14,354 nt of DNA from Thalassiosira profunda (Eukaryota > Bacillariophyta > Thalassiosirophyceae > Thalassiosirales > Thalassiosiraceae), in contig JALLAP010000315.1 in NCBI GenBank assembly GCA_036939355.1, positions 1 to 14,354 on the forward strand. The letters run 5' to 3'. How positions within the stretch are numbered: position 1 is the first letter of the stretch; every line of letters begins with the position of its first letter. Positions 1-6,961 of this stretch are shown here, one piece after another. The notes under the pieces were generated by a model. The model made no database searches, was not told where the DNA came from, and saw only the letters and a program-made list of their open reading frames with translations. Made by a program: the position numbers and the translations under genes.

Positions 1-61
1 TGCGGACCGAAAAAAATCACGCGGAACACCCAAAAATCACGGGGTTCTCACAGCACATCGC

Positions 62-87
62 AGATGGTGATCATAGATGGCGATCAT
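62..87. repeat. Two tandem copies of a 13-bp unit
   Basis: AGATGGTGATCAT (62-74) is followed directly by AGATGGCGATCAT (75-87), one mismatch. On the minus strand this lies downstream of the retroelement stop codon and hairpin. Short tandem repeats at the 3' end are common in non-LTR elements. Confidence 0.75.
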
Positions 88-88
88 A

Positions 89-144
89 TTTATTTTTGCT
101 CAAGAGGTGGCCGCGTAGCGGGCCACCTCCAGAGCAAAAATAAA
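89..144. repeat. Inverted repeat / hairpin with 22 paired bases per arm
   Basis: The left arm, 89-101 then 104-112, pairs perfectly with the right arm, 132-144 then 121-129. A 2x2 mismatch (102-103 against 130-131) separates the two helices and the loop is about 8 nt (113-120). The outer helix is A/T-rich (TTTATTTTTGCTC) and the inner one G/C-rich (GAGGTGGCC). It could fold in RNA from either strand. It sits in the 3' region of the retroelement fragment, so it may be that element's 3'-end structure. A small foldback element or a transcript-end structure is an alternative. Confidence 0.85.
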
Positions 145-257
145 GGGGCCTACTCGCGTCAATTCTGGCCTCGGCGGGCGAGGTATGAAGACACTTTCAG
201 CCCCTTTCGCTTGCAGAGCTTCCGATAGCTCAGCAGGTTGCCCAAATTGGGCGGGCG

Positions 258-1394
258 ATGGTAGCAAACGATCATCCGACTGATCGGCGCAAGCTGGTCG
301 AAACGCCAGCAGCTCTGAGGCGGCGACCAGACGTGCCGACGCCACTGCCGCTGGATTTCGGACGATGGCGGGTTCTGCGGATGGAAGGGGAGGTGGTAGT
401 AGACGTTGCGTCGCGCCTCCTTCTTCTTCTCTTCCTTCGAACGAGCGTGGTACTCGTCCGAGCGGGAGAGGTATCGTTTCAAGGGGGCGACGAGGACGCA
501 CTCAAACTTTCCGCAAAGCGATTGTCTTCCCTGCTGAGGTCGAAGAAGGGGGCGCTTGATTCAGTTACATGGGCACAGAGCGGTCACCATTTTCCTGGGA
601 AAAATAGCTACGAGGTCTGGAAGGAGCTGCATGGTCTGAAGCAGCTACATCTTTACGACATGAGATTCGATGACGTTCAGCACATTTGCGACATCATTGG
701 CCAGCAACAGAATACTCTGATGGTGCTTTGTCTTCCGTGGTTGGAGATCGATTGGCGCAAAGCAAAAGGTCGCCGGGCACTTGCGCAGGCTATCAACTCT
801 TGCAAGCATCTGGTGAAGTTGGATTTGAGAGGCTGCGTGCTGGTGGATGCGGATTTGAAGGTCGTGCTTCAGGACTTGCCCAATCTCCGCATCCTCAGTC
901 TAAAGCGGGATACTCACGACAGCCACGAACTCACTGACAACACCTGCGGCTTAATTGCGCGGAAATGCCCTGGACTACAAGAGCTCAATTTGAGCAACCA
1001 CAGTCAACTTTCAGTGAGGGGCATCCGCAAGATTTTCGAGGGCTGCGTTGAGCTTCGGTCATTCTACACCACAACACGCAAATTGAGTGGCGCGGACATC
1101 CAGACCTTGCTGGATTGTGCTCCGCAGCTACTGCATCTTTTTTTGGATGTCGGACTGCACATATCGGTAGATGAGCTGTCCGGTATCATCGAGAAAAAGG
1201 GTGGTAGAATTGTGTTTCAGTGGAGCGATGGTGATCTCTTTCAACCTAACAGTGTATCGGTGAAGACGGGCGAAACGTATGGTCGCCAATTTGATGAACT
1301 CAACAAAATCTGGAGCAGTGGACGGGATCCTGTGGTTGCAAACGAGTGGGCTGATAGTCTGATGGGTCCGCCACCGATAGACGAAGTCTCCTAG
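258..1394 (+). CDS. Truncated MORN-MYND-LRR paralogue (LRR half only), chimeric 5' end
   Basis: From about 489 to the stop at 1392-1394 the frame is uninterrupted and matches the LRR halves of the two intact paralogues in this window (6962-9136 and 11329-13479). Shared blocks include KLSAK, RSKKG, VWKELHGLKQ, DIIGQQ, CKHLVKL, DNTCGLIARKCPGLQEL and LSVRGIRKIF. The repeats resemble AMN1/FBXL-type LRRs, usually protein-interaction surfaces. The MORN repeats and MYND finger present in both paralogues are missing. The first 77 codons (ATG at 258) run antisense through the retroelement fragment. They create a leucine-rich hydrophobic stretch at residues 46-68 that has no counterpart in the paralogues. 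I read this as a gene broken by the insertion, whose ORF start is fortuitous. It could be a pseudogene, or could still be expressed as a short LRR protein. The C-terminus (MGPPPIDEVS) differs from the paralogues' W-A-G-M-x-E-G ending. Confidence 0.6.
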   Translation: MVANDHPTDRRKLVETPAALRRRPDVPTPLPLDFGRWRVLRMEGEVVVDVASRLLLLLFLRTSVVLVRAGEVSFQGGDEDALKLSAKRLSSLLRSKKGALDSVTWAQSGHHFPGKNSYEVWKELHGLKQLHLYDMRFDDVQHICDIIGQQQNTLMVLCLPWLEIDWRKAKGRRALAQAINSCKHLVKLDLRGCVLVDADLKVVLQDLPNLRILSLKRDTHDSHELTDNTCGLIARKCPGLQELNLSNHSQLSVRGIRKIFEGCVELRSFYTTTRKLSGADIQTLLDCAPQLLHLFLDVGLHISVDELSGIIEKKGGRIVFQWSDGDLFQPNSVSVKTGETYGRQFDELNKIWSSGRDPVVANEWADSLMGPPPIDEVS

Positions 1395-1568
1395 GGGGTG
1401 GCAGTGGGATTGGGGATGGTGCAGGATTATGTAGTATGGTGCACAAAACACTTGGTACTTCGATACATCGGCAGCATCTAAATGAAGGCTCTTTTCTCTC
1501 CAGCATCACCTCCTCGCACCTGACTGCGCTCCCGCGCACTCCGCTCAATCTCCTCCAGCGCCCGTTAA

Positions 1569-3422
1569 TTACGTACCTACCACGGCCATATATTCCCCCC
1601 GGGCTCTCTTCGCACCCGCCATCTTGCAGCCCTCCTGCTCAACCACCGAAGGCATGCTGCGGATGAGGCGATACATCATAGGCAGCCCATCGTCGTCCCT
1701 TCCAACCCACGCCACTGCGTGAGGGAGTTCACCAGTTTCCATTCCGAGAAACATCTCAAAGTTGGCATCAAGTCTGTCCCCCGAAAAGTGATGCTGCAGA
1801 ATCTTCTGACGGGCCACCTTGCTTTTGTTGGGGTTGCAATTCATCTCCAAATACGTGCACAGAGGCTCTTTCGTGTAGACAGACGAACCCATTAGGCTCC
1901 GGAGCGTGTGATTCGATGAGAACGTAGCACCGATGCTCGATGTATCACAGAGAGCGTTGGAAAAGAGATCCACCGAATCTCCGCCAAAGCAGGCATAGAA
2001 GGTTTCCAGCGCGTTGTTGCCGTACAACCCAGGGGCAAAAGCTGAGAGAACATTGTCTCTGACAGGGCCAATTCCAAGCTCCTTTAGCTCCATATTTCCA
2101 TTTTGCAGCAGAGTTGCTAGTGATGTCCATCCAGAGATGGAAATCGAGTCGCGATAATGAAGGTCTGGACAGATGTAGAGCTTCCGCAGACTGTTTGGAA
2201 GCGCATTCGCCAAGCAAGCCGCACCCGTGTCATCAATGGAACTATTGTGATTGAGAAACAGCTCCTCAAGAGAGGATAGATTCTCCAAAGAGCGGAAGAT
2301 AGTCGGCCAATCCCTCGAACTCATGGAGTGCATCGCCCCAAGACTGAGCTTCACCAGATTGCTCTGCTGCTTCAGCCACTTTGCGAAGGCAGCCACCGCA
2401 GCATCACTAAGCCCCCAATTTTCCTCCAGATTCAGCCTCTCGAGCACCAGGCTGGAGCCACGCAAAGCCCTGAAGAATGCTCGCCACCCAGAAGAGGTGA
2501 CAGCGGCATTGTTCATGAGATTGAGGGCCCTGAGCTTGGAGTTGTTCACCAAACCTTTTGTCAATGCATCGATGCATTTGTCGTGAATCCTATTGCACGA
2601 TAGCGATAGCTCTGCAATGTTGCACTCTGTACTCCGGAGGAGCTTTCCCACCGCCCTGCAGCCATTCTTTCCAATGTTGCAATAATCCAACTCGAGCTTT
2701 GCTAGATTTCGATGGCCCTTCAATGCCATAATGAGCTTGCAGACATTTGCCTTGTCGACGTCCTTTCCACCCAGATACGAGCCCATTTCTTTTATCTGGA
2801 CGATACTGAGCTCCTCCAACGCCGAGGTAGACGCGCAGTTTTTCAGAGCAGATGCAAGGAGGGTCACATTCTCTTTGTCGGAACGATTATCAGACGAATT
2901 CAGTGTGTATGAAAAGTGCAATCTGCGCATGTTCCTGTTGCGGTCGAGGAAGTGCGCCAGCCTCCCAATCAGCGTATGTGCAACCGAGGCCGTGATGTCA
3001 GTGATTTGCAAATGCTCGATGGATCTGTTGCGCGAGACGGCCTCGCAAAATTCCAACCACGCGCCCAGCGAACGCTTGTTGATGGCCTTGTCCGATTCCC
3101 ATTCGCTAGGAAAGGAGGCAATGCGCAATTTCTTGAGTTGGGTAGTTTCCACGAGCGCCCGCCCCGCCTTCGTCCAATCGACCCTGTGGGCGTACTCCAA
3201 GGCCACAAACCGCGGCTCGTACGAGTTGTCGCTCTCGCCGGAATCCCACTCCTCGTTCCACGACACTGAGAGGCAGGTGAGGCTAGGATCGTTCCTCCTG
3301 AGCAGCTCAAGCGTTTCGGGGCAGAAATCGCGCTGCCCTTCCAAATTATAAGCGCACAATGTCGGTCGCGGCGACCCCGACGCCGACGACGAAGAGGAGC
3401 CGTAAGAGTTGTCGTCGTCCAT
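1569..3422 (-). CDS. Leucine-rich-repeat protein (RNase-inhibitor-like), 617 aa
   Basis: This is an intronless gene. ATG at 3422-3420 sits in a good Kozak context (GGCCATGG); the frame stays open upstream only to a GTG, so this ATG is taken as the start. Residues 1-20 are acidic, then serine-rich. About 190-470 hold consecutive LRRs of the ribonuclease-inhibitor/NLRC3 type, with pieces such as NLAKLELDYCNIG, NIAELSLSCNRI and SKLRALNLMNNA. These form a curved protein-binding solenoid; the partner is unknown. The C-terminal part, about 525-596, has a separate pattern (KILQHHF, LPHAVAWVGR, MMYRLIRSMP) that I recognise as a recurrent C-terminal cap of diatom-specific LRR proteins of unknown function. 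No transmembrane segment or signal peptide is evident, so it is probably cytosolic or nuclear. It is not closely related to the MORN-MYND-LRR genes nearby. It is divergent from the SET gene and convergent with the truncated LRR gene, 174 bp away. Confidence 0.85.
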   Translation of the reverse strand: MDDDNSYGSSSSSASGSPRPTLCAYNLEGQRDFCPETLELLRRNDPSLTCLSVSWNEEWDSGESDNSYEPRFVALEYAHRVDWTKAGRALVETTQLKKLRIASFPSEWESDKAINKRSLGAWLEFCEAVSRNRSIEHLQITDITASVAHTLIGRLAHFLDRNRNMRRLHFSYTLNSSDNRSDKENVTLLASALKNCASTSALEELSIVQIKEMGSYLGGKDVDKANVCKLIMALKGHRNLAKLELDYCNIGKNGCRAVGKLLRSTECNIAELSLSCNRIHDKCIDALTKGLVNNSKLRALNLMNNAAVTSSGWRAFFRALRGSSLVLERLNLEENWGLSDAAVAAFAKWLKQQSNLVKLSLGAMHSMSSRDWPTIFRSLENLSSLEELFLNHNSSIDDTGAACLANALPNSLRKLYICPDLHYRDSISISGWTSLATLLQNGNMELKELGIGPVRDNVLSAFAPGLYGNNALETFYACFGGDSVDLFSNALCDTSSIGATFSSNHTLRSLMGSSVYTKEPLCTYLEMNCNPNKSKVARQKILQHHFSGDRLDANFEMFLGMETGELPHAVAWVGRDDDGLPMMYRLIRSMPSVVEQEGCKMAGAKRARGEYMAVVGT

Positions 3423-3737
3423 GGCCGTTGTGTGATTTGGGGAGGAAAAGTTGCTGAGGTTTGGCGCCACGCCACCGACCAGATTTTAGCCTCAACCTCA
3501 AGAAGGGTTCACGCCGCGTTGACGGGTGATATCTCTGCTCCCGTTGAGAGAGCGAGCCCGGGGCCGAGGAGAGGAGGACGGAGGGGAGTGGGAGTTGAAT
3601 GGAGGGCTGGGGCTGAAGGGGCAATTGGGGAATTCAGGCCTACCTACGTACTTACGTATCAATAGGTAACCAGGGGGGCGCGAGGAACATCGCTTCCTCG
3701 CTCTTCTCTCCTCGCCATCTTACTGCATTGAACAACG
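3423..3737. promoter_or_regulatory. Divergent intergenic promoter region (LRR gene / SET gene)
   Basis: These 315 bp separate the start codons of the minus-strand LRR gene and the plus-strand SET gene, so both promoters must lie here or in the 5' ends. A block rich in TACGTA-like motifs (TACCTACGTACTTACGTAT, 3641-3659) lies about 80 bp upstream of the SET start. Similar blocks occur upstream of other genes in the window. No TATA box is obvious. No other gene is supported in this stretch. Confidence 0.5.
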
Positions 3738-5379
3738 ATGGCGCGGCAATCCATCGTCGCCCGGGGCGTGGCGCTCGCCATCCTCTCCACCGGCGCGGCG
3801 GGCTTCGCCCCGCCGCTTTTCGCCGCGCCTCGCGGAACGGCGCTCTTCTTTTCCTCCCTGAGCGTCGAGCAAGATACCTCCGTCGACGTCGCCGAGAACG
3901 CCGCGCGCAACACCTTCGCGTTCGACCTCTGGGCGAACAACAACGGCATCCAGCGCGCGGACGGCTTCAAGCTGGCCGAGGAGGGCGGCGAGCGAGACCT
4001 CGACCGGCAGGTTTACGCGACGACCACAACTGATGTGCCCTCCGGCAGCCCCGTTCTCTTCGTCCCCGAGGCGCTGATATTGTCGAGCAACAAGGCGATC
4101 GCCGAGCTGCGCGGACCGGAAATGGAGGAAGCCGAGGAGTACCTCGCGAACGCCGGGGCCGAATCGCAATACCGACAGTATTATCTGATGCTCAAGATCC
4201 TATTGGAGGTGCAGAAGGGCCGCGAGGGTCAGTGGTACCAGTGGCTGGATTCGCTGCCGCGATTCTTCTCCAACGCCGCGTCGATGACGGACTTCTGCTT
4301 GCTTTGTTTGCCCCCGCTGATGAAGAAGCTGGCGGAAGAGGAGCGGGAGAGCCAGGAAAGGCTGGGGACCGAGTCGATGGAAAGCGTGCCGTTTCTGGGC
4401 GACGACATCAAAAACCATCCGCGGCTTGTAAAGTGGGCTTACCAGGTAGTGTACACGAGGGCCGTGGAGACGGACGACGGGGACTTGCAGATCGTGCCCA
4501 TGGCCGATTACTTTGACCATGGGTCGGATTCCGTCGAGATCCAGCCGGCGTACGACGACGCGGGGAATTATTACGCCTACACCGCTTATGACGTCCCGGC
4601 GGGGCAGCCGCTGCGGATCAGCTATGCCGACCCGCGCAATCCTTCTCATTTGTTTGCGAGGTACGGATTCCTCGATGAAGAGGCACCAGCAACATATTGC
4701 AAACTGCTCCCGCCCACGGTGAACCAGGACATGCTCGATTTAGGGTACTCGCACGACCGGATGCTGTTTTATAAAAGCGGCGAGGTGGCCGACGAGGTGA
4801 GTTTGTATTGTTCGTGTGTGCATGTTGATCTGCAGGAAAGACATTTTGACACATCTTTTGGCAATGCACGTCCAGGTGTGGGACATCTTTCTGTACACCC
4901 ATCTGAGCGCGACGAACCTCGACGATCAGCAGGCGCTGATGACGGCTCATCGAACGGGAGACTACGAGAGCAAACTGGCTCTCCACGAAACGTACTACGC
5001 CGACACTTCTGCGGCCTTGCTGGATCACGTGGATAGCTTCCTCGAGGATATCGACAAACTCATAGAGAAGGCGGATACAATTGGCGTCACCGACCCCAAT
5101 TCGGTTTACATCCGATTCGAGCACCCGCGGCTCCCTTTGATCCATCGTCACAACCTGTTTGTCAGGGAGACGTTCCAGAACGTGCGGAATCGATACTCGC
5201 CCGACGAATCATGGCGGGAGGCCACGCGGTTGATGGTGCAAGAGTGCGACGATACCGAGTGCGCAGTCGCAGAGTGCGTGCAGACGTTCGACGGCAACTG
5301 GATGTGCGAGGGAGGGCTGGGACCGAATCCCGATGGTTCGGAGAGGATGAAGACGCAAACTATCATGGCCTCACAGTGA
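3738..5379 (+). CDS. Plastid-targeted SET-domain methyltransferase, Rubisco-LSMT/SETD3-like, 520 aa, two exons
   Basis: Exons are 3738-4796 and 4876-5379. The GT-AG intron 4797-4875 joins GEVADE to VWDIFLYTHLSA in phase 0. The ATG at 3738 has a good context (AACGATGG). Residues 1-22 form a signal-peptide-like hydrophobic stretch followed by FAPP (23-26), the diatom plastid bipartite-presequence motif, so stromal import is likely. The SET domain spans about 65-311 with an inserted helical region. Its C-terminal motifs are PMADYFDHG (254-262) and ISYADPRN...YGF (294-311). Exon 2 is the helical Rubis-subs-bind-like domain. Family members transfer methyl groups from S-adenosylmethionine to lysine, or to histidine in SETD3; the substrate here cannot be told and Rubisco is only one option. 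The usual Asn-His pair of the SET active site reads Asp-His (260-261). The gene's 3' end is 66 bp from the convergent cyclin. Confidence 0.85.
4797..4875 (+). other. Intron of the SET gene (79 nt, GT-AG, phase 0)
   Basis: Donor GAG|GTGAGT and acceptor CGTCCAG|GTGTGG. Reading through the intron leads into unrelated sequence, whereas splicing joins the two conserved halves. The nearer TGCAG at 4831-4835 would put exon 2 in the wrong frame and is not used in this model. Confidence 0.88.
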
Positions 5380-5445
5380 TTGTGCGAAGCGCGTTGTAAA
5401 GTAGGAATGGGAGCATCGCAATGTTCTAAGAGCAGGGTGCAAGAG

Positions 5446-6652
5446 CTATCCTGGTACCGTGTTCACGCGCTGCCTCTTTCGCGGGCTTCCGTCGTCAACG
5501 CCTGGATCTGCTCCTGGAAACTTGGCCAGCTCGGGCCGCTGATCTTCCGGCGTCGGAGACGGAGTGGCAGCACGACAAACCCGTTTCCGATCTTTCGGTT
5601 CGTTCGAGGTGGTAACAATGCCACTCCTTCCATCGACGGCTTTGATGAGCATATCGTTGTGCGCGTAAATCTTGTTCAGCTGCTCGACACACGCCAAGCA
5701 CTCCCAGTCGTCCGCAAAGTCTACGATCGATCTGACGTTAGCCAGCGTGGCTTGAGCGAGTGAGGGTGGCAGCTCCGGCATCTGCTCGAACGTCACTAGT
5801 ATTGCGGCCACCGCCAGTCGGGACTGTCTGTGAGCGACAAAGAAGAAGTCGCAGACGGCTAGCTCGATCATGAATTGGCAAGATTCTAGAACGTTCACCA
5901 GCGACGTCGAGCCAGAGAGGTCCTTCAACAGAAAGAGAACGAACGTCCCTGCCGTCGGCGGGAACAGGAACGTTCCAATCGTTGAGAAGAGCTGCTTCTC
6001 CATCAGCAGTACTTCGCTTGGGTCGAATCGGAACTGAGTGTAGCTCATCAATGCGGCCTGTTGAAGTAGGAGCACGTCGTTCAGTCAGAGAAGGTTCGTT
6101 CGGTGCAACAGCCTCCTCCGCACAAATCCACTTACCATTTTGATCCGTCCTTTCTCGAAGAGCTTCGTGGCGACGAGGAGGCAGGTTATGGCAACGACTT
6201 GGTAGAGGTGACGCGTGATCTTCTTGTTCAGCAAGAAGCGGTCGGCGTAGCATAGGGCGATGGTTGCAGTCTCTCGGCTGATTGCAAATTCGTCCGAGGC
6301 CTGCCAAAGGAACAAGGGTGGAATGAGTTCTTCTCTTTCACACTTGTGAACACGTCGACGGCTCCGGAGCTACTCACACGAAGCATCCACCTCGCGATGC
6401 GATACCGCCAATCGTGATTGTTTGGAGAACCCCCATCTGCCATATCATTCAATGGCGGAGGTCCGGCTGTGCAGCATCGAGCTCTGCGCGGAAACAATGA
6501 CAATCGGCTTGGGAGAGTGCATACCTTTGTTCAATGTCCAGGAGAGCGCGTAGGTTGTCGATTTGGCCGGTGCTGCACAGATTTACGAACGCGCAATCGT
6601 CGAATGGCCCATCGCACCCCGCCCGCAGCGAAGGCGACACTGCCGAGGGCAT
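5446..6652 (-). CDS. Cyclin (diatom-type, cyclin-box protein), about 336 aa, 3-4 exons
   Basis: On the minus strand, exons 6483-6378, 6300-6136 and 6057-5446 join in phase 0. They give a cyclin box with RYRIARWMLR, then SRETATIALCYADRFLL, then VAITCLLVATKLFE followed directly by KGRIKMAALM. These match the N-terminal cyclin fold, including the conserved W, the Y-x-D-R segment and the A-T-K segment. A second helical half follows (about residues 165-275). The tail carries T-P and S-P sites and a basic run (RKRQR) near the end that could be a nuclear signal. Cyclins activate cyclin-dependent kinases and diatoms have many lineage-specific ones; the subtype is not resolved. A first exon, 6652-6525, is proposed from a minus-strand frame starting MPSAVSPSLR and containing NLRALLDIEQR, like the 'aLxxLLxxE' stretch before the box in diatom cyclins. 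It requires a 41-nt intron. Otherwise translation may start at ATG 6443-6441 (MADGGSP), giving a shorter protein. Confidence 0.8.
6058..6135 (-). other. Cyclin intron (78 nt, GT-AG, phase 0)
   Basis: Minus strand: donor AAAATG|GTAAGT, acceptor CTTCAACAG|GCCGCA. Splicing joins GRIKM to AALMSYTQF inside the cyclin box. Reading through hits a stop. Confidence 0.88.
6301..6377 (-). other. Cyclin intron (77 nt, GT-AG, phase 0)
   Basis: Minus strand: donor CTTCGT|GTGAGT, acceptor CCTTTGGCAG|GCCTCG. Splicing joins ARWMLR to ASDEFAISRET and restores cyclin-box continuity. Confidence 0.88.
6484..6524 (-). other. Putative very short cyclin intron (41 nt)
   Basis: Minus strand: donor ACAAAG|GTATGC, acceptor TTTCCGCGCAG|AGCTC after a pyrimidine-rich stretch. 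The phase works (2 nt + 1 nt) and links LLDIEQR to the frame of the next exon. Longer alternatives using the CACAG or GGCAG acceptors (58 or 88 nt) do not keep that frame from this donor. The length is unusually short beside the other introns here, so the call is tentative. Confidence 0.4.
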
Positions 6653-6779
6653 GAGAGGAGACCGCTCGCCCAACGATCGCGGTGAGAGTTTGCGAATCGG
6701 TTTTCGGTCGACAATTTTAATATGCCAATTGCGATATGCGCGTTTGTCTACCGAGTCAGTTTCATGTTGAGCAGTCTGC
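6653..6779. promoter_or_regulatory. Upstream region of the cyclin gene
   Basis: This is the part of the 309-bp gap between the cyclin and the next minus-strand gene that is not occupied by the relic. It must hold the cyclin's proximal promoter on the minus strand. An A/T-rich stretch (ACAATTTTAATATGCCAATT, 6711-6730) is the only notable local feature; I see no clear TATA box or binding-site repeat. Confidence 0.3.
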
Positions 6780-6961
6780 TCGATATCCTTAGCTAGCCCA
6801 CTCGTTCGCAACCTGGATCAATCTACTCTGCTCCAGATTTTGTTGCGTAGCAGATCTCTCTGGGATTCATACCCTTTTCTTGCTTGACCGACACACGCTC
6901 AGGTTCAAACACACTGATATTGCTCAGCTCAATGCCCTGTTGTTACCGCGCAATTTTCTAG
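6780..6961 (-). pseudogene. Relic 3' end of a further MORN-MYND-LRR paralogue
   Basis: Minus-strand DNA here aligns with the last ~180 nt of the intact gene beginning at 6962, at a constant offset of about 184-185 nt. For example, 6795-6845 parallels 6979-7031, and 6886-6929 parallels 7071-7113. It includes the stop region (AAGGATA). In one frame it reads VFEPERVSVK, against LFQPNSVSVK in the truncated gene at 258-1394 and VFVPDNVSTK in the intact gene. The following AACAAAATCTGGAGCAG is identical to the truncated gene. Small indels then break the frame and stops appear, so it cannot be coding. It looks more like the copy at 258-1394 than the adjacent gene, which favours a decayed separate copy over a fresh local duplication. 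Confidence 0.75.

Larger units (their letters stand above)
62..482 (-). mobile_element. 3' end of a 5'-truncated retroelement (RT C-terminal fragment)
   Basis: A minus-strand frame from about 482 to a TGA at 159-161 reads a short protein rich in basic residues. It contains FHPQNPPSSEIQRQW (about residues 33-47 of that frame) and, further on, VCYHRPPNLGNLLSYRKL. From memory, this pairing of 'FHPxNPxSxxI' with 'YxRPPNLxxLLxxxKL' is typical of the region after the reverse-transcriptase domain in LINE-like and Penelope-like elements. No RT catalytic core is present, so only the 3' end survives, as expected of 5'-truncated copies. After the stop the same strand carries a long hairpin (89-144) and a 13-bp tandem repeat (62-87), plausible as a retroelement 3' tail. 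The 5' boundary falls at about 480-490, exactly where homology to the LRR paralogues begins on the other strand. The boundary towards position 1 is uncertain and the element may extend off the window. The family assignment is by recognition only. Confidence 0.55.

Noticed and set aside
2731..3351. 206-codon plus-strand open frame
   Set aside because: It is antisense to the LRR gene, has no recognisable domain and is explained as the shadow of that coding frame.
3423..3470. A 16-residue extension of the LRR protein upstream of 3422
   Set aside because: It begins at GTG, not ATG. The ATG at 3422 has a strong eukaryotic start context.
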